Assembly: GCF_037478005.1 (NCBI RefSeq)
Contig: NZ_CP144164.1
Coordinates: 1,116,001 to 1,180,000, forward strand
Direction of reading: 5' to 3'
Source of the DNA: Alteromonas sp. M12
Lineage (GTDB): Bacteria > Pseudomonadota > Gammaproteobacteria > Enterobacterales > Alteromonadaceae
DNA: 64,000 bases
The position numbers and the translations under genes were made by a program. Position 1 is the first letter of the stretch. Each line of letters begins with the position of its first letter. The notes beneath the pieces are model-generated. The model saw only the letters and a list, made by a program, of their open reading frames with translations. It did not search any database and was not told where the DNA came from. This document shows, in pieces, positions 1-8,661 of the stretch.

Positions 1-16
1 GAGGCTGCAAATTAAA

Positions 17-1483
17 TCAAACTGTATTTATAGCAAAAGTGCTTAACTTAACTTTTTCAATTTTATTTTCTTCACTATCGTGGGCAATACAAAGTTCGCT
101 AAACGGTGCAGTAGGGAAGGTCAGCATAGTAATACATTGCCGAGCACCATTGAAAAATAGTTCGAACGAACAAGTGTCTGCGTAAATTTCAATTTCAACA
201 AGTTGGTGCTGCAGAACATCAATAGGCATTTCAACGATTGAATCAAATCCTTTTTCAGCAAAGCCACTGTGAGTTCTATCCGCCAAAATTCGTTTGTTTG
301 CAAAATCGAGTGTCAAAACAAAGGTTTCTTTATTCGCACTTTGCCATTGCAGAACGGTTTTACGGCTCTGTGAGCTAAGAGTAAAGGATAGCTTGTATGC
401 TTCGGGTATGTTTAACGGCTGTTGCCTAAGCACTTCGATTGTACTCAATGAATTTTCAGCATTGAATTCAATCGCGGGCGGGGTCGCGAGTTGGTAACCG
501 GATTGGTTTTTCACTAAGCTGATTTTTCGTGGCAAGGTCATCGCGCCTCGCCACGTATTATCGGGCGTGTCTCGCGCATAATCCCAGTTACTCATCCAAG
601 CGATGTAAGTCCGACTTTTCAATATCTCTGGGGTATTGTCCCAAGTAATACCGGCATAACAGTCAGTGCCATAGTCTAACCAATGGGTTGGGCTATTTGT
701 AGGTAGAGGGTCTTGAGGGGTAAATTCAACACCATCGAAGTCGCCAATGAAATATTGTGTGGCTGAGCCACCATTGGGGCCACCAGGATTAATGCTAATT
801 AATAAAACCCAACGCTCGATTCCAGTTTCGCTACAAATTAATGGAAACAGATCCGGGCATTCCCATACGCCACCATGAGCTCCGTGGTTATGTCCAAATT
901 CGGAGAGTTTGTGCCAACTTTTAAGATCGTTGGACTGATAAAAATAGACACATTGACCCGCAACCACGGCTTTTACCCAGTATTTTTTTTCTGCGTACCA
1001 GACAACTTTTGGATCTCTAAAATCTTTTAAGCCAGGGTTTGGAATAACCGGATTATGCGCATACTTAGTGAAACTTTTTCCGCCATCAACTGAATATGCA
1101 ATGCTTTGAACTTGCACTTCATTTTCTGAATGATGTGTAAATGTCGCGATTACCGCAGGATAATCCGAGCTGGCAAAACCTGCGGTATTATTTATATCCA
1201 CTACAGCGCCACCAGAAAAAATATAACCTAAGCCTTCTGGCTCGGCATGAAGCGCAATGGGTTGATGTTGCCAATGAATCAAATCCTCTGAAGTCGCGTA
1301 GCCCCAGTGCATATTCCCCCAAACCACGTCATCAGGATTGAGTTGGAAAAATAAATGGTATTTACCGTCCAAATAAAATAATCCGTTAGGATCGTTGATC
1401 CAAAAACCCTGTTTAAAAAAGTGATAATGAGGCGTCCAAGTACGATTCGTACTAGGACGGTTTTGGTTATCTAACTGCTGCAT
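17..1483 (-). CDS. GH32 beta-fructosidase (sucrose/fructan hydrolase)
   Basis: Glycoside hydrolase family 32, expected to release fructose from sucrose or fructo-oligosaccharides. From the ATG at 1483 the protein has 488 aa. The three acidic motifs of the five-bladed propeller are visible: WINDPNG with nucleophile Asp31, FRDP at 155-158, and WECPD with acid/base Glu208. A C-terminal beta-sandwich follows from about residue 340. An earlier ATG at 1540 is possible, but 1483 has an AGAGGT ribosome site just upstream and starts at the usual distance before the first motif. No signal peptide is visible, so it is probably cytoplasmic and acts on imported sugar. It is divergent from the LacI gene. 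Substrate choice between sucrose and longer fructans cannot be read from sequence. Confidence 0.93.
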   Translation of the reverse strand: MQQLDNQNRPSTNRTWTPHYHFFKQGFWINDPNGLFYLDGKYHLFFQLNPDDVVWGNMHWGYATSEDLIHWQHQPIALHAEPEGLGYIFSGGAVVDINNTAGFASSDYPAVIATFTHHSENEVQVQSIAYSVDGGKSFTKYAHNPVIPNPGLKDFRDPKVVWYAEKKYWVKAVVAGQCVYFYQSNDLKSWHKLSEFGHNHGAHGGVWECPDLFPLICSETGIERWVLLISINPGGPNGGSATQYFIGDFDGVEFTPQDPLPTNSPTHWLDYGTDCYAGITWDNTPEILKSRTYIAWMSNWDYARDTPDNTWRGAMTLPRKISLVKNQSGYQLATPPAIEFNAENSLSTIEVLRQQPLNIPEAYKLSFTLSSQSRKTVLQWQSANKETFVLTLDFANKRILADRTHSGFAEKGFDSIVEMPIDVLQHQLVEIEIYADTCSFELFFNGARQCITMLTFPTAPFSELCIAHDSEENKIEKVKLSTFAINTV

Positions 1484-1522
1484 ATGCACCTCTAGAAAAA
1501 TTAATAAAAAAGACTTGATAAA

Positions 1523-1540
1523 ATGTCTATCGATGGTCAT
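1523..1540. promoter_or_regulatory. possible LacI-family operator between GH32 and lacI-type gene
   Basis: Imperfect 18-bp palindrome with an ATCGAT centre and 7 of 9 half-site positions symmetric, about 40 bp upstream of the GH32 start and in the divergent intergenic region. CG-centred palindromes are typical of LacI-family operators. Its flanks differ from the CTTAAACGATTAAG core seen at the other sites in this locus, so it is the weakest member of the set. Confidence 0.4.
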
Positions 1541-1629
1541 TATGATGGCAAGTTTTAAATAAATGTCAACTTAATGTTGGAATAGTGTCAAATTGGCCTT
1601 TTAGTAATCGGCTACTCAACAAGGTTTTT

Positions 1630-2646
1630 ATGTCTTCAATTAAAGATGTTGCAGCAAAAGCAAATGTGTCAATTAAAACCGTTTCTCGGGTATTAAGCGG
1701 TTTTGCAGGCGTGAGCTCAAAAACCAAAGAAAAAGTTGAATCTGCAATGCAAGAGCTGGAGTTCTACCCCTCTGCAGCAGCCCAATCTTTACGAGGCCGT
1801 GACAAAGGAATAGTGTGTTTAATTACTGAAAAACTCACCACTACTCCAGACTCTTTTGACATTATTGCGGGTATCCAAAGCGAATGTGAAAAGCAAGGGA
1901 AGTTGCTGATGATTGGTGAATCCGGCGGTAGCGACGAAAGTTTTTCCCGCTTGGTGGATGATTTTAGAAGGCAAAGGGCAGAAGCAATTATATTTGCAAC
2001 GGTTTATCGTCGCCAAGTTAAAATAAAACAGTCTTTCAAAAAATGCCCTCTTATACTTGTGAACTGCTTTGAAGCCAACTTGAGTCACCCTACCATTTTA
2101 CCCAACGACTACTTAGGTGCTTATCAAATCACCGATGAACTTATCGCAAAAAAACACAGAAAAATAGCTTACTTAACCCTTTTTGAAGATATGCCTGCAA
2201 CACAATTACGGCTTGATGGTTACCGTAAAGCTCATGAAGCTGCAAATCTAGACGTTGATCGTGGTTTGATACAGGTAGGCGTATGTCGTGATAGCGAAGA
2301 CGAGTTTTCTAATCTTCCTGAAGTGTTGCGAACGCTTTTATCCCGCCAAGAGCCGCCCACCGCTATTTGTTGTGGTAACGATAAAATGGCAATGCGTGTC
2401 TATATGCTGATCAGAAAGCTCGGTTTTCAAATTCCAGAAAGCATTTCAATTGTTGGTTACGACAACTACAAATTAATTGCCGAAAACTTGTTGCCCAAAC
2501 TCACTACAGTGAGCTTGCCTTATTTCAGTATGGGGCAAAGAGCAGCTCAATTAGCCATTAATAAACAGCAGGTTACAACCCCTGAAATAATAGAAATAAG
2601 CGGAGAATTAGTTCTTAGAGATTCTCATGGCTACGCAACTTCATAA
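1630..2646 (+). CDS. LacI-family transcriptional regulator of the sugar locus
   Basis: 338-aa LacI/GalR repressor. An N-terminal helix-turn-helix (SIKDVAAKANVSIKTVSRVL, about residues 3-22) is followed by the hinge helix and a periplasmic-binding-protein-like effector domain. The start at 1630 has AAGG five bases upstream and places the helix-turn-helix at the very N-terminus, as usual; an upstream in-frame ATG at 1585 would add an unlikely 15-residue tail. The permease gene follows after 12 bases on the same strand, so the two are probably co-transcribed. It is divergent from GH32. By position it is the best candidate to bind the CG-centred palindromes at 3993, 11683, 13994 and 14103, controlling sucrose-type sugar use like ScrR/CscR/SuxR. 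The effector is not known. Confidence 0.92.
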   Translation: MSSIKDVAAKANVSIKTVSRVLSGFAGVSSKTKEKVESAMQELEFYPSAAAQSLRGRDKGIVCLITEKLTTTPDSFDIIAGIQSECEKQGKLLMIGESGGSDESFSRLVDDFRRQRAEAIIFATVYRRQVKIKQSFKKCPLILVNCFEANLSHPTILPNDYLGAYQITDELIAKKHRKIAYLTLFEDMPATQLRLDGYRKAHEAANLDVDRGLIQVGVCRDSEDEFSNLPEVLRTLLSRQEPPTAICCGNDKMAMRVYMLIRKLGFQIPESISIVGYDNYKLIAENLLPKLTTVSLPYFSMGQRAAQLAINKQQVTTPEIIEISGELVLRDSHGYATS

Positions 2647-2658
2647 TATAGGCCACAG

Positions 2659-3891
2659 ATGTCTGATCACATAGCAAGACGTAATTACTGGTTGTTAAGC
2701 GGATGTATTTTAAGTTTCTTTTTAACTTGGTCATTTTGCTTTTCAATTTATCCGATTTGGTTAAACCAAGCCATTGGATTAAACGGTGCAGAAACAGGAA
2801 TTGTATTTAGTATAAATGCGATTACTGCACTTTTTATTATGCCTTGTTATGGATTCATTCAAGACAAATTAGGCCTGCGTAAACAATTGCTTTGGTTTGT
2901 TGGGGCCATGCTTTTGCTTAGCGGACCATTCTTTATTTATATTTATACCCCGATGTTAATGGCATCTCTTTATGTGGGCGCAATTGTCGGCGGTTTCTTT
3001 TGCTCGGTGGCATTCTTTGCGGGGGTTGGTGCCGTCGAAACCTACATAGAACGGGTTGCAAGAACCACAGGTTTTGAGTTTGGGAAGGCTCGAATGTGGG
3101 GCTCTGTAGGTTGGGCAATGGCTACGTTTTTCACCGGTAAAATATTTAATATTTCGGTAACGTTAAATTTTGTGCTGGCTAGTTTGTGTGCGGTTATATT
3201 TTTAACTTGTCTGTTTTTTGTCACTGTTAGTGAAGACAACTCGAAGCAGATGAACGATGGCGAGCAGGCAAGTGCATTAAAACTTATTGATGCTATTTGC
3301 TTATTTAGGGATAAAAAATTTTGGGCGTTTACCTCATTTGTGATTGGTGTGTCGTGTATTTATGGCGTCTACGATCAGCAGTTTGCGGTGTATTTCGCAG
3401 CGCAATTTCCAACGAAAGCTGAAGGTAATGCAATGTTCGGCTATTTAAATTCGTTGCAAGTGTTCCTCGAAGCAGGTGGTATGTTTTTAGCTCCTTTTTT
3501 AGTGAATAAGATTGGCGCTAAAAATGGCTTAGTGCTTAGTGGCGTAGTAATGGCCATACGTATTATTGGCTCAGGGTATGCCGATGATCCCTATTCTATT
3601 TCTGCTATGAAGCTACTTCATGCCGTGGAACTGCCAATCATGCTTATTGCTATTTTTAAGTATATTTCCGCGACTTTTGACGCACGATTGTCAGCGACTA
3701 TTTATATTGTTGGTTTTCAATTTATGTCGCAATTTGCAGCGAGTGGGTTATCAATAGTAACTGGGATTTTGTACGATGAAATTGGCTTTGCCGCGGCCTA
3801 CAAACTAATTGGAATGGTTGTGGCCTTTTTTGTCATTGTTTCTATGTTTGTGCTGACGTCTGATAAAAAGCCCATTCAATCCACAGCGTAA
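2659..3891 (+). CDS. LacY/CscB-type sugar:H+ symporter (probable sucrose permease)
   Basis: 410-aa major facilitator of the oligosaccharide:H+ symporter family (LacY, RafB, CscB). About 12 hydrophobic segments run through the whole protein. The family traits seen are the N-terminal YWLLSG...SFCFSIYPIW stretch, the helix 2-3 loop GFIQDKLGLRKQLLW, and the acidic VETYIERV motif in helix 4, equivalent to the sugar-contact Glu126 region of LacY. It starts 12 bases after the LacI gene. With GH32 next door, sucrose is the likeliest substrate. It would act in the inner membrane after the TonB-dependent receptor has brought the sugar into the periplasm. Confidence 0.9.
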   Translation: MSDHIARRNYWLLSGCILSFFLTWSFCFSIYPIWLNQAIGLNGAETGIVFSINAITALFIMPCYGFIQDKLGLRKQLLWFVGAMLLLSGPFFIYIYTPMLMASLYVGAIVGGFFCSVAFFAGVGAVETYIERVARTTGFEFGKARMWGSVGWAMATFFTGKIFNISVTLNFVLASLCAVIFLTCLFFVTVSEDNSKQMNDGEQASALKLIDAICLFRDKKFWAFTSFVIGVSCIYGVYDQQFAVYFAAQFPTKAEGNAMFGYLNSLQVFLEAGGMFLAPFLVNKIGAKNGLVLSGVVMAIRIIGSGYADDPYSISAMKLLHAVELPIMLIAIFKYISATFDARLSATIYIVGFQFMSQFAASGLSIVTGILYDEIGFAAAYKLIGMVVAFFVIVSMFVLTSDKKPIQSTA

Positions 3892-3982
3892 AGAGCAGGC
3901 AATTACCTTCCACTAATAACTATGTAAATAGGTATACCAAGTATTTCCCTTTCCAGCTGAACCCTATTCGAAAATATTGTTG

Positions 3983-4016
3983 ATTTATTTAACTTAATCG
4001 TTTAAGTTAAATAAAT
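3983..4016. promoter_or_regulatory. 34-bp near-perfect palindrome, LacI-type operator (core 3993-4006)
   Basis: Comparing the two 17-base arms by eye gives 16 of 17 matching pairs around a central CG. The core CTTAATCGTTTAAG (3993-4006) is the exact reverse complement of the core at 11683-11696 in front of the receptor gene. It lies about 80 bp upstream of the GPH symporter start, where a repressor would cover the promoter. Binding by the neighbouring LacI protein is an inference. Confidence 0.75.
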
Positions 4017-4091
4017 GTAAAGCAACCGTTAATGCGCATCGTTATTCAGTTTGTCTTAATGTCATTAACTAGAAACCGGTTTGGAGAATTC

Positions 4092-5480
4092 ATGTCTACT
4101 GATTCAAGCAGAGCGCCATTGAGCTTTAAAGAAAAAATAGGGTATGGCGTCGGTGATATGGCTTCAAACTTTTATTTGGGTTTCTTCGGTTTATATTTAC
4201 TTTACTACTACACAGATGTTTACGGTCTTGCCCCTGCTGCCGTTGGCTTGATGTTATTGATTTCGAAAATTACCGATGCTGTTAGCGATCCTGTCATGGG
4301 ACTTATCGCCGATAGAACAGAGTCTCGCTGGGGGAAATATCGACCATACCTCTTGTGGGGAGCTATTCCTTATGGGTTGTTGGGTTTTGCGATATTTTTC
4401 GGTCCAAACTTTTCCGATACTGGTAAGTTGATTTATGCGTACGTGACTTACATTGGGGTGATGATCGCGTTTACTGCGATGAATGTACCTTATTCGGCTC
4501 TACTTGCCGTGATTTCGCCCGTCGCAGAAGAGCGAACCAAGGCTACCATGTACCGCTTTATTTGTGCTGGTCTTGGCGGTTTATTAATCGCAGCTTTTGC
4601 CACACCGTTAGTCAGTTTATTAGGTGGTGGTGATGACGTACTTGGGTTTCGTTTAACCATTAGTGTTTTTGCTGTGTTATCTATTGCGCTTTTTTGGTTC
4701 ACCTTTGCGGTAACAAAAGAAAGAATAAAATTACCTAGACACGACTCATCTGCTAGAAAAGATATGAAAGTGTTGATTAAAAATACATCTTGGGTGGTTT
4801 TAGCTATCTCTTGTGTTTTGCTTGTTGTGGCATTAGTGGCTCGTTTCTCATCTATTATTTTCTACGTAAAATACTACATGGGGGATGATGGAGAAGCCAT
4901 TTTCCTTATCTTTGACCGCGTGGCATTGTTTTCATCAATTGGTCTTTTTGGACAAATTGTCGGTTCTTTATGGACACCCACGTTAACTCGATTATTCAAC
5001 AAACATACTATTGTGTTAGTGATGTGTTTATTGCACACAGTTTTCCTAGTGATGAGTTATTTCATTCCACCTGATATGTTCTGGACTGCTGTGTTCCTGC
5101 ACTTTTTAGGGATAACTTCGTTTGGTGTGGTGATTACTTTGTTGTTTGCTATGTTTACTGATTGCGCTGAATTTGGAGAATGGCAAACCGGTAAAAGAAC
5201 GTCAGGTTTAACTGTGTCAGCATCTATGTTTGCCTTAAAATTTGGCTCGGCTGTTGGTGGCGCTCTGCCGGGATTTATTCTTGCTTATGTCGGTTTTGTC
5301 GCCAATCAAACTGTGTCTGCTTATGCATTGGAAGGAATTAGGGTAATGGCAACATTACTGCCAGCGGTGTTGTTTGCGCTAGGAGGGTTATTGATGTTGT
5401 TCTACAAGATAGATAGACCGCTTTTAACTCGTATCGAGAAAGAACTTACTGAACGCCGAAGTTTAAATCATTCTGAGTAA
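4092..5480 (+). CDS. GPH-family sugar:cation symporter
   Basis: 462-aa transporter of the glycoside-pentoside-hexuronide:cation symporter family (MelB relatives). It shows the family N-terminus KIGYGVGDMASNFY, the cation-site-type stretch SDPVMGLIADRTESRWGKYR, and about 12 transmembrane segments. The ATG at 4092 has GGAG six bases before it; an in-frame ATG at 4032 is less likely. It is the second sugar transporter in the locus, in a family different from the LacI-linked permease, and has its own palindromic operator. It may take another product of the same substrate, for example a glucoside handled by the GH13 enzyme. A hairpin follows the stop codon. Confidence 0.9.
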   Translation: MSTDSSRAPLSFKEKIGYGVGDMASNFYLGFFGLYLLYYYTDVYGLAPAAVGLMLLISKITDAVSDPVMGLIADRTESRWGKYRPYLLWGAIPYGLLGFAIFFGPNFSDTGKLIYAYVTYIGVMIAFTAMNVPYSALLAVISPVAEERTKATMYRFICAGLGGLLIAAFATPLVSLLGGGDDVLGFRLTISVFAVLSIALFWFTFAVTKERIKLPRHDSSARKDMKVLIKNTSWVVLAISCVLLVVALVARFSSIIFYVKYYMGDDGEAIFLIFDRVALFSSIGLFGQIVGSLWTPTLTRLFNKHTIVLVMCLLHTVFLVMSYFIPPDMFWTAVFLHFLGITSFGVVITLLFAMFTDCAEFGEWQTGKRTSGLTVSASMFALKFGSAVGGALPGFILAYVGFVANQTVSAYALEGIRVMATLLPAVLFALGGLLMLFYKIDRPLLTRIEKELTERRSLNHSE

Positions 5481-5489
5481 ACGGATACA

Positions 5490-5521
5490 AAGCCCCTAAA
5501 TTGATTAGCATTCAGGGGCTT
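5490..5521. terminator. hairpin between converging genes
   Basis: Inverted repeat AAGCCCCT (5490-5497) and AGGGGCTT (5514-5521) with a 16-base loop, between the converging symporter and halogenase genes. Eight GC-rich pairs fit a bidirectional terminator, although neither side has a long T run. Confidence 0.6.
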
Positions 5522-5550
5522 CTAAACGCTCGGTTATTATTTATATATCA

Positions 5551-7041
5551 TTACATCTGAGGTTTAAAGTTTAGGATACAGCCTGCAAATAATTGTTGTA
5601 TTTGATTGTCTTTAAAGTAATCAATCACAGGGGCTGTAGCTTTATTTGTTGCGCGTTGATTAAGCTGTGGAAACACGCCGTATCCGGCCAATAAACAATG
5701 CCAAGAGATCGCACCAAAATGTTGATTTATGCCTTGGCGAGCTAGTTCTTTGCTCAAATCATTTTTCTTATACCAAGTATCGAGTATCTGTAATAGCGAC
5801 TCAGATAATGCCATATTGTTGCGATTCGCTTTCCAATATTCGCTGTCTTGGCGGGTATTGAGTTTGTAATGGGCAACAATATAATCTCTTATTCGTTCAA
5901 AACGTTCGTTCATTTCATTATTGTAGTCATTTTGAAACTGGTTAGAAAAATGGCCTTTTTCAAAACAATCAATAAACATCTCAGTTGATATTTGTGTTAA
6001 ATGCAACGCAGTAGCTTCTAGCGGTTCAATAAATCCTTGAGCCAGTCCGATGGCGATACAGTTTTTACTCCAGTGTTTAGTTACCTGACCTACACGCATT
6101 TTTAAATGCCGGCATTCAATGTCGGTGTCTAATAAACCGAGGTGTTGTCGTAGCTCTGTTTCGGCATCATTCTTTGTTATATGTTGGGCGCTATAAACAT
6201 AGCCATTACCCGTCCTATTGCGCAAGGGGATACGCCAAGCCCAGCCGTTGGAAAGAGCTGTGGATACGGTTTCAACAGGCACTTGCGCAAGTGGTTTAGT
6301 GCCTATTACTAGCGCAGAGTCATTAAATAAGTTGTTGCTAAAGTCCTTGAACTTGACCCCTAGAGCACCTTGCAGCAGTAAAGAGCTAAAACCACTACAG
6401 TCCACAAAAAAATCAGCTTCAATTACCTGACCTTTATCGGTGTGAAGTCGAGCAATGCTGCCATCGGGGTGCAGTTCTACGTTCTGTACTTTTAATGCTT
6501 GGTGTCGGACTCCCAAATTCATTGCATGTTGTTGTAAAAATCGCCCCAAGCACGCCGAGTCAAAGTGATAACCGTATTCAATTTTAAATGGAAAGTTTTC
6601 CGGCGTAACTGGGCTTAAATTATGTTTTGCCAACCAACCATTGAACAGAAACTTATCGGCCGATGTAGTCACATCCTGGCCCATTCGTCGACCAAAACAG
6701 TTGGCATAAAACGGACGCTCACTAAATGTATCTAGTTGCGAGATAAAGGGGTGGCTATAGGATTCAATATTCGATTCTGGACTCCAGTGCTCGAACCTGA
6801 TATTGACCTTATAAGTCGCATGACATGCAGGCATCCACTGTGACTCAGGTATATCCATGATTTCAAAAAAACGTTTTAAGGTCGGAGTCGAACCTTCCCC
6901 CACACCAATAGTGGCAATATCAGGGGCCTCGATAACGCTGATTTCTATATTTTTTTGTTGCCACTGTTTAGCCATCAGGTTTGCCGCTAACCAACCTGCA
7001 GTGCCGCCGCCAACAATCGCAATTTTTTTACTAGGCTGCAT
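5551..7041 (-). CDS. FAD-dependent tryptophan-halogenase family protein (copy 1)
   Basis: 496-aa member of the flavin-dependent halogenase family (PF04820-type). The FAD-binding GGGTAGW is at residues 11-17. The family Lys, equivalent to Lys79 of PrnA, is at 78 in TYKVNIRFEHW. The WxWxIP motif is present as GWAWRIP, and the LEPLEAT stretch carries the Glu equivalent to PrnA Glu346. These catalytic features are intact, so true halogenation is chemically possible, but the substrate is unknown and family members in sugar loci of marine bacteria are uncharacterised. It lies two bases downstream of a second copy, so the pair forms one operon. No flavin reductase gene is nearby, although the family needs reduced flavin. 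Confidence 0.9.
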   Translation of the reverse strand: MQPSKKIAIVGGGTAGWLAANLMAKQWQQKNIEISVIEAPDIATIGVGEGSTPTLKRFFEIMDIPESQWMPACHATYKVNIRFEHWSPESNIESYSHPFISQLDTFSERPFYANCFGRRMGQDVTTSADKFLFNGWLAKHNLSPVTPENFPFKIEYGYHFDSACLGRFLQQHAMNLGVRHQALKVQNVELHPDGSIARLHTDKGQVIEADFFVDCSGFSSLLLQGALGVKFKDFSNNLFNDSALVIGTKPLAQVPVETVSTALSNGWAWRIPLRNRTGNGYVYSAQHITKNDAETELRQHLGLLDTDIECRHLKMRVGQVTKHWSKNCIAIGLAQGFIEPLEATALHLTQISTEMFIDCFEKGHFSNQFQNDYNNEMNERFERIRDYIVAHYKLNTRQDSEYWKANRNNMALSESLLQILDTWYKKNDLSKELARQGINQHFGAISWHCLLAGYGVFPQLNQRATNKATAPVIDYFKDNQIQQLFAGCILNFKPQM

Positions 7042-7043
7042 GT

Positions 7044-8534
7044 TTACTGACCTATGAACTGAGCAATAAATTGATCATGGGGAAGCAGACTAGATAATGG
7101 CTTTTGCTTTTCTGCTAACACTTTTTGCATCACATCTAACAGTGCATGATCTCCATACTTTTTGGCAACTGGATGATAGTCTTGTGGGTGTATTCCTTGC
7201 CCTAACATCACTTGTAACCATGACGCATCTCTAAAAATATCGTTGTTGTCATTAAAAATGGCTGCTGATGAACGGAAAGCTGCAATCTTTTCTTGCAACC
7301 TTTCAGGTATCGCCATGTTACGCATGTCCTTCCAAAAATCAGAGTCATCTCGCTCATTCACATGATAATGAAGAATAATAAAGTCAGCGATGGTTTCGAA
7401 TTCCCGTTTTGACTCAGCGTTATACATATGTGTCATTGCCTCTGAAATTCCGTTATTTGGAAACATTTTTAGTAGACGCACTATGGCTGCTTGAATCAAA
7501 TGGATACTCGTTGACTCCAGTGGTTCTAAAAAACCACTGGATAAGCCAATAGCAATCACGTTTTTATGCCATTGTTGTTCAGTGCGACCCGTTTCAAAAC
7601 TGATTTTTCTTGGCTCATCCAAGGGCTTGCTATCTAGGTTGCTCATCAAGGTGTCATGGGCTTCGTCGTCCGACATGTACTTAGAACTGTAGACGATACC
7701 ATTACCATTTCGATGGGTGAGGGGAATGCGCCATTGCCAGCCCTTCTTATGGGCAATACTGCGGGTGTACGGCAATGTTGTTGCAAATCGTTCGGTTGGG
7801 ATCGCGATAGCAGTATCGGCAGGCAGTAAACTTTCCCAGCTTTGAAAGTTTACGCCCAAGGTTTTACCAATCAGAAGTTTTCGCATCCCCGTGCAATCTA
7901 TAAATAAATCACCACTGATTTTATTGCCATCTTTGAGGTGCAACTGGGTAATAAAGCCGCTATTTTTATCTTGAACTATATGTTCAATTAGTCCTTCAGT
8001 GCGTTTTACCCCTAAATTTTCTGCTAATTTACGCAAAAACTTGCCGTACAAACCTGAATCGAAATGATAGGCATATTGCATTTCGTAAACAGGATTTTGC
8101 GTATTAATTTTGTTAAATAAGCCCCGTTCACAACTTAAGTAATTAAGATCGTAATCCCACAATGATGCTGTTGCACCGGCTTGTTTAGCGTGCAACCAAA
8201 AATGCTGAAAACTACAAAATCCAATGTTTGCACCTGGGGCACCGAAAGTATGGTAATAGCTTTCACCGGGCACTCGCCAGTTTTCGAATTTAATCGCAAG
8301 CTTAATTGATGCCTTGGTTTCGCGAAGAAACTGCTTTTCATCTACACCAAGGTATTGATTGAATAGTTGAATAGGAGGAATAGTTGCTTCACCAACGCCA
8401 ACAATACCGATATCTTCTGATTCAACTAACTCAATCTCGACCTGTTCTTGCAATACTTTTTTAAGTAAGGCCGCCGTCATCCAACCCGCGGTGCCTCCGC
8501 CAGCTATAACTACTTTTCTGACCGGCTTTTGCAT
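7044..8534 (-). CDS. FAD-dependent tryptophan-halogenase family protein (copy 2)
   Basis: 496 aa, the same length as its downstream neighbour and clearly related to it. Motifs: AGGGTAGW at 11-18, Lys78 in ASIKLAIKFENW, GWQWRIP, and FLEPLESTSIHL with the catalytic-type Glu. The two copies differ through most of the rest, so this is an old duplication and not a recent tandem. AAGGAG lies just upstream of the ATG at 8534, in a 127-bp gap after the receptor gene, and a terminator for the receptor transcript lies in that gap. The family is often found beside TonB-dependent receptors in Alteromonadales and related bacteria. Modification of an aromatic substrate is expected, but its link to sugar use is unexplained. 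Confidence 0.9.
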   Translation of the reverse strand: MQKPVRKVVIAGGGTAGWMTAALLKKVLQEQVEIELVESEDIGIVGVGEATIPPIQLFNQYLGVDEKQFLRETKASIKLAIKFENWRVPGESYYHTFGAPGANIGFCSFQHFWLHAKQAGATASLWDYDLNYLSCERGLFNKINTQNPVYEMQYAYHFDSGLYGKFLRKLAENLGVKRTEGLIEHIVQDKNSGFITQLHLKDGNKISGDLFIDCTGMRKLLIGKTLGVNFQSWESLLPADTAIAIPTERFATTLPYTRSIAHKKGWQWRIPLTHRNGNGIVYSSKYMSDDEAHDTLMSNLDSKPLDEPRKISFETGRTEQQWHKNVIAIGLSSGFLEPLESTSIHLIQAAIVRLLKMFPNNGISEAMTHMYNAESKREFETIADFIILHYHVNERDDSDFWKDMRNMAIPERLQEKIAAFRSSAAIFNDNNDIFRDASWLQVMLGQGIHPQDYHPVAKKYGDHALLDVMQKVLAEKQKPLSSLLPHDQFIAQFIGQ

Positions 8535-8597
8535 CTACATGCTCCTTAATTTTTATAATAAGCGACAGGTTACAATAATGTCTTCCAGTATAAACGT

Positions 8598-8634
8598 AAA
8601 AAAGCCTCAACAGTCTTTCAACTATGAGGCTTTT
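8598..8634 (-). terminator. rho-independent terminator after the TonB receptor gene
   Basis: On the minus strand AAAAGCCTCA and TGAGGCTTTTTT form a stem with a loop of about 15 bases and a U tract, 28 bases beyond the receptor stop codon. It separates the receptor transcript from the halogenase pair. Confidence 0.85.
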
Positions 8635-8661
8635 CATCAGTTAATATTAGCGTATAACTGT

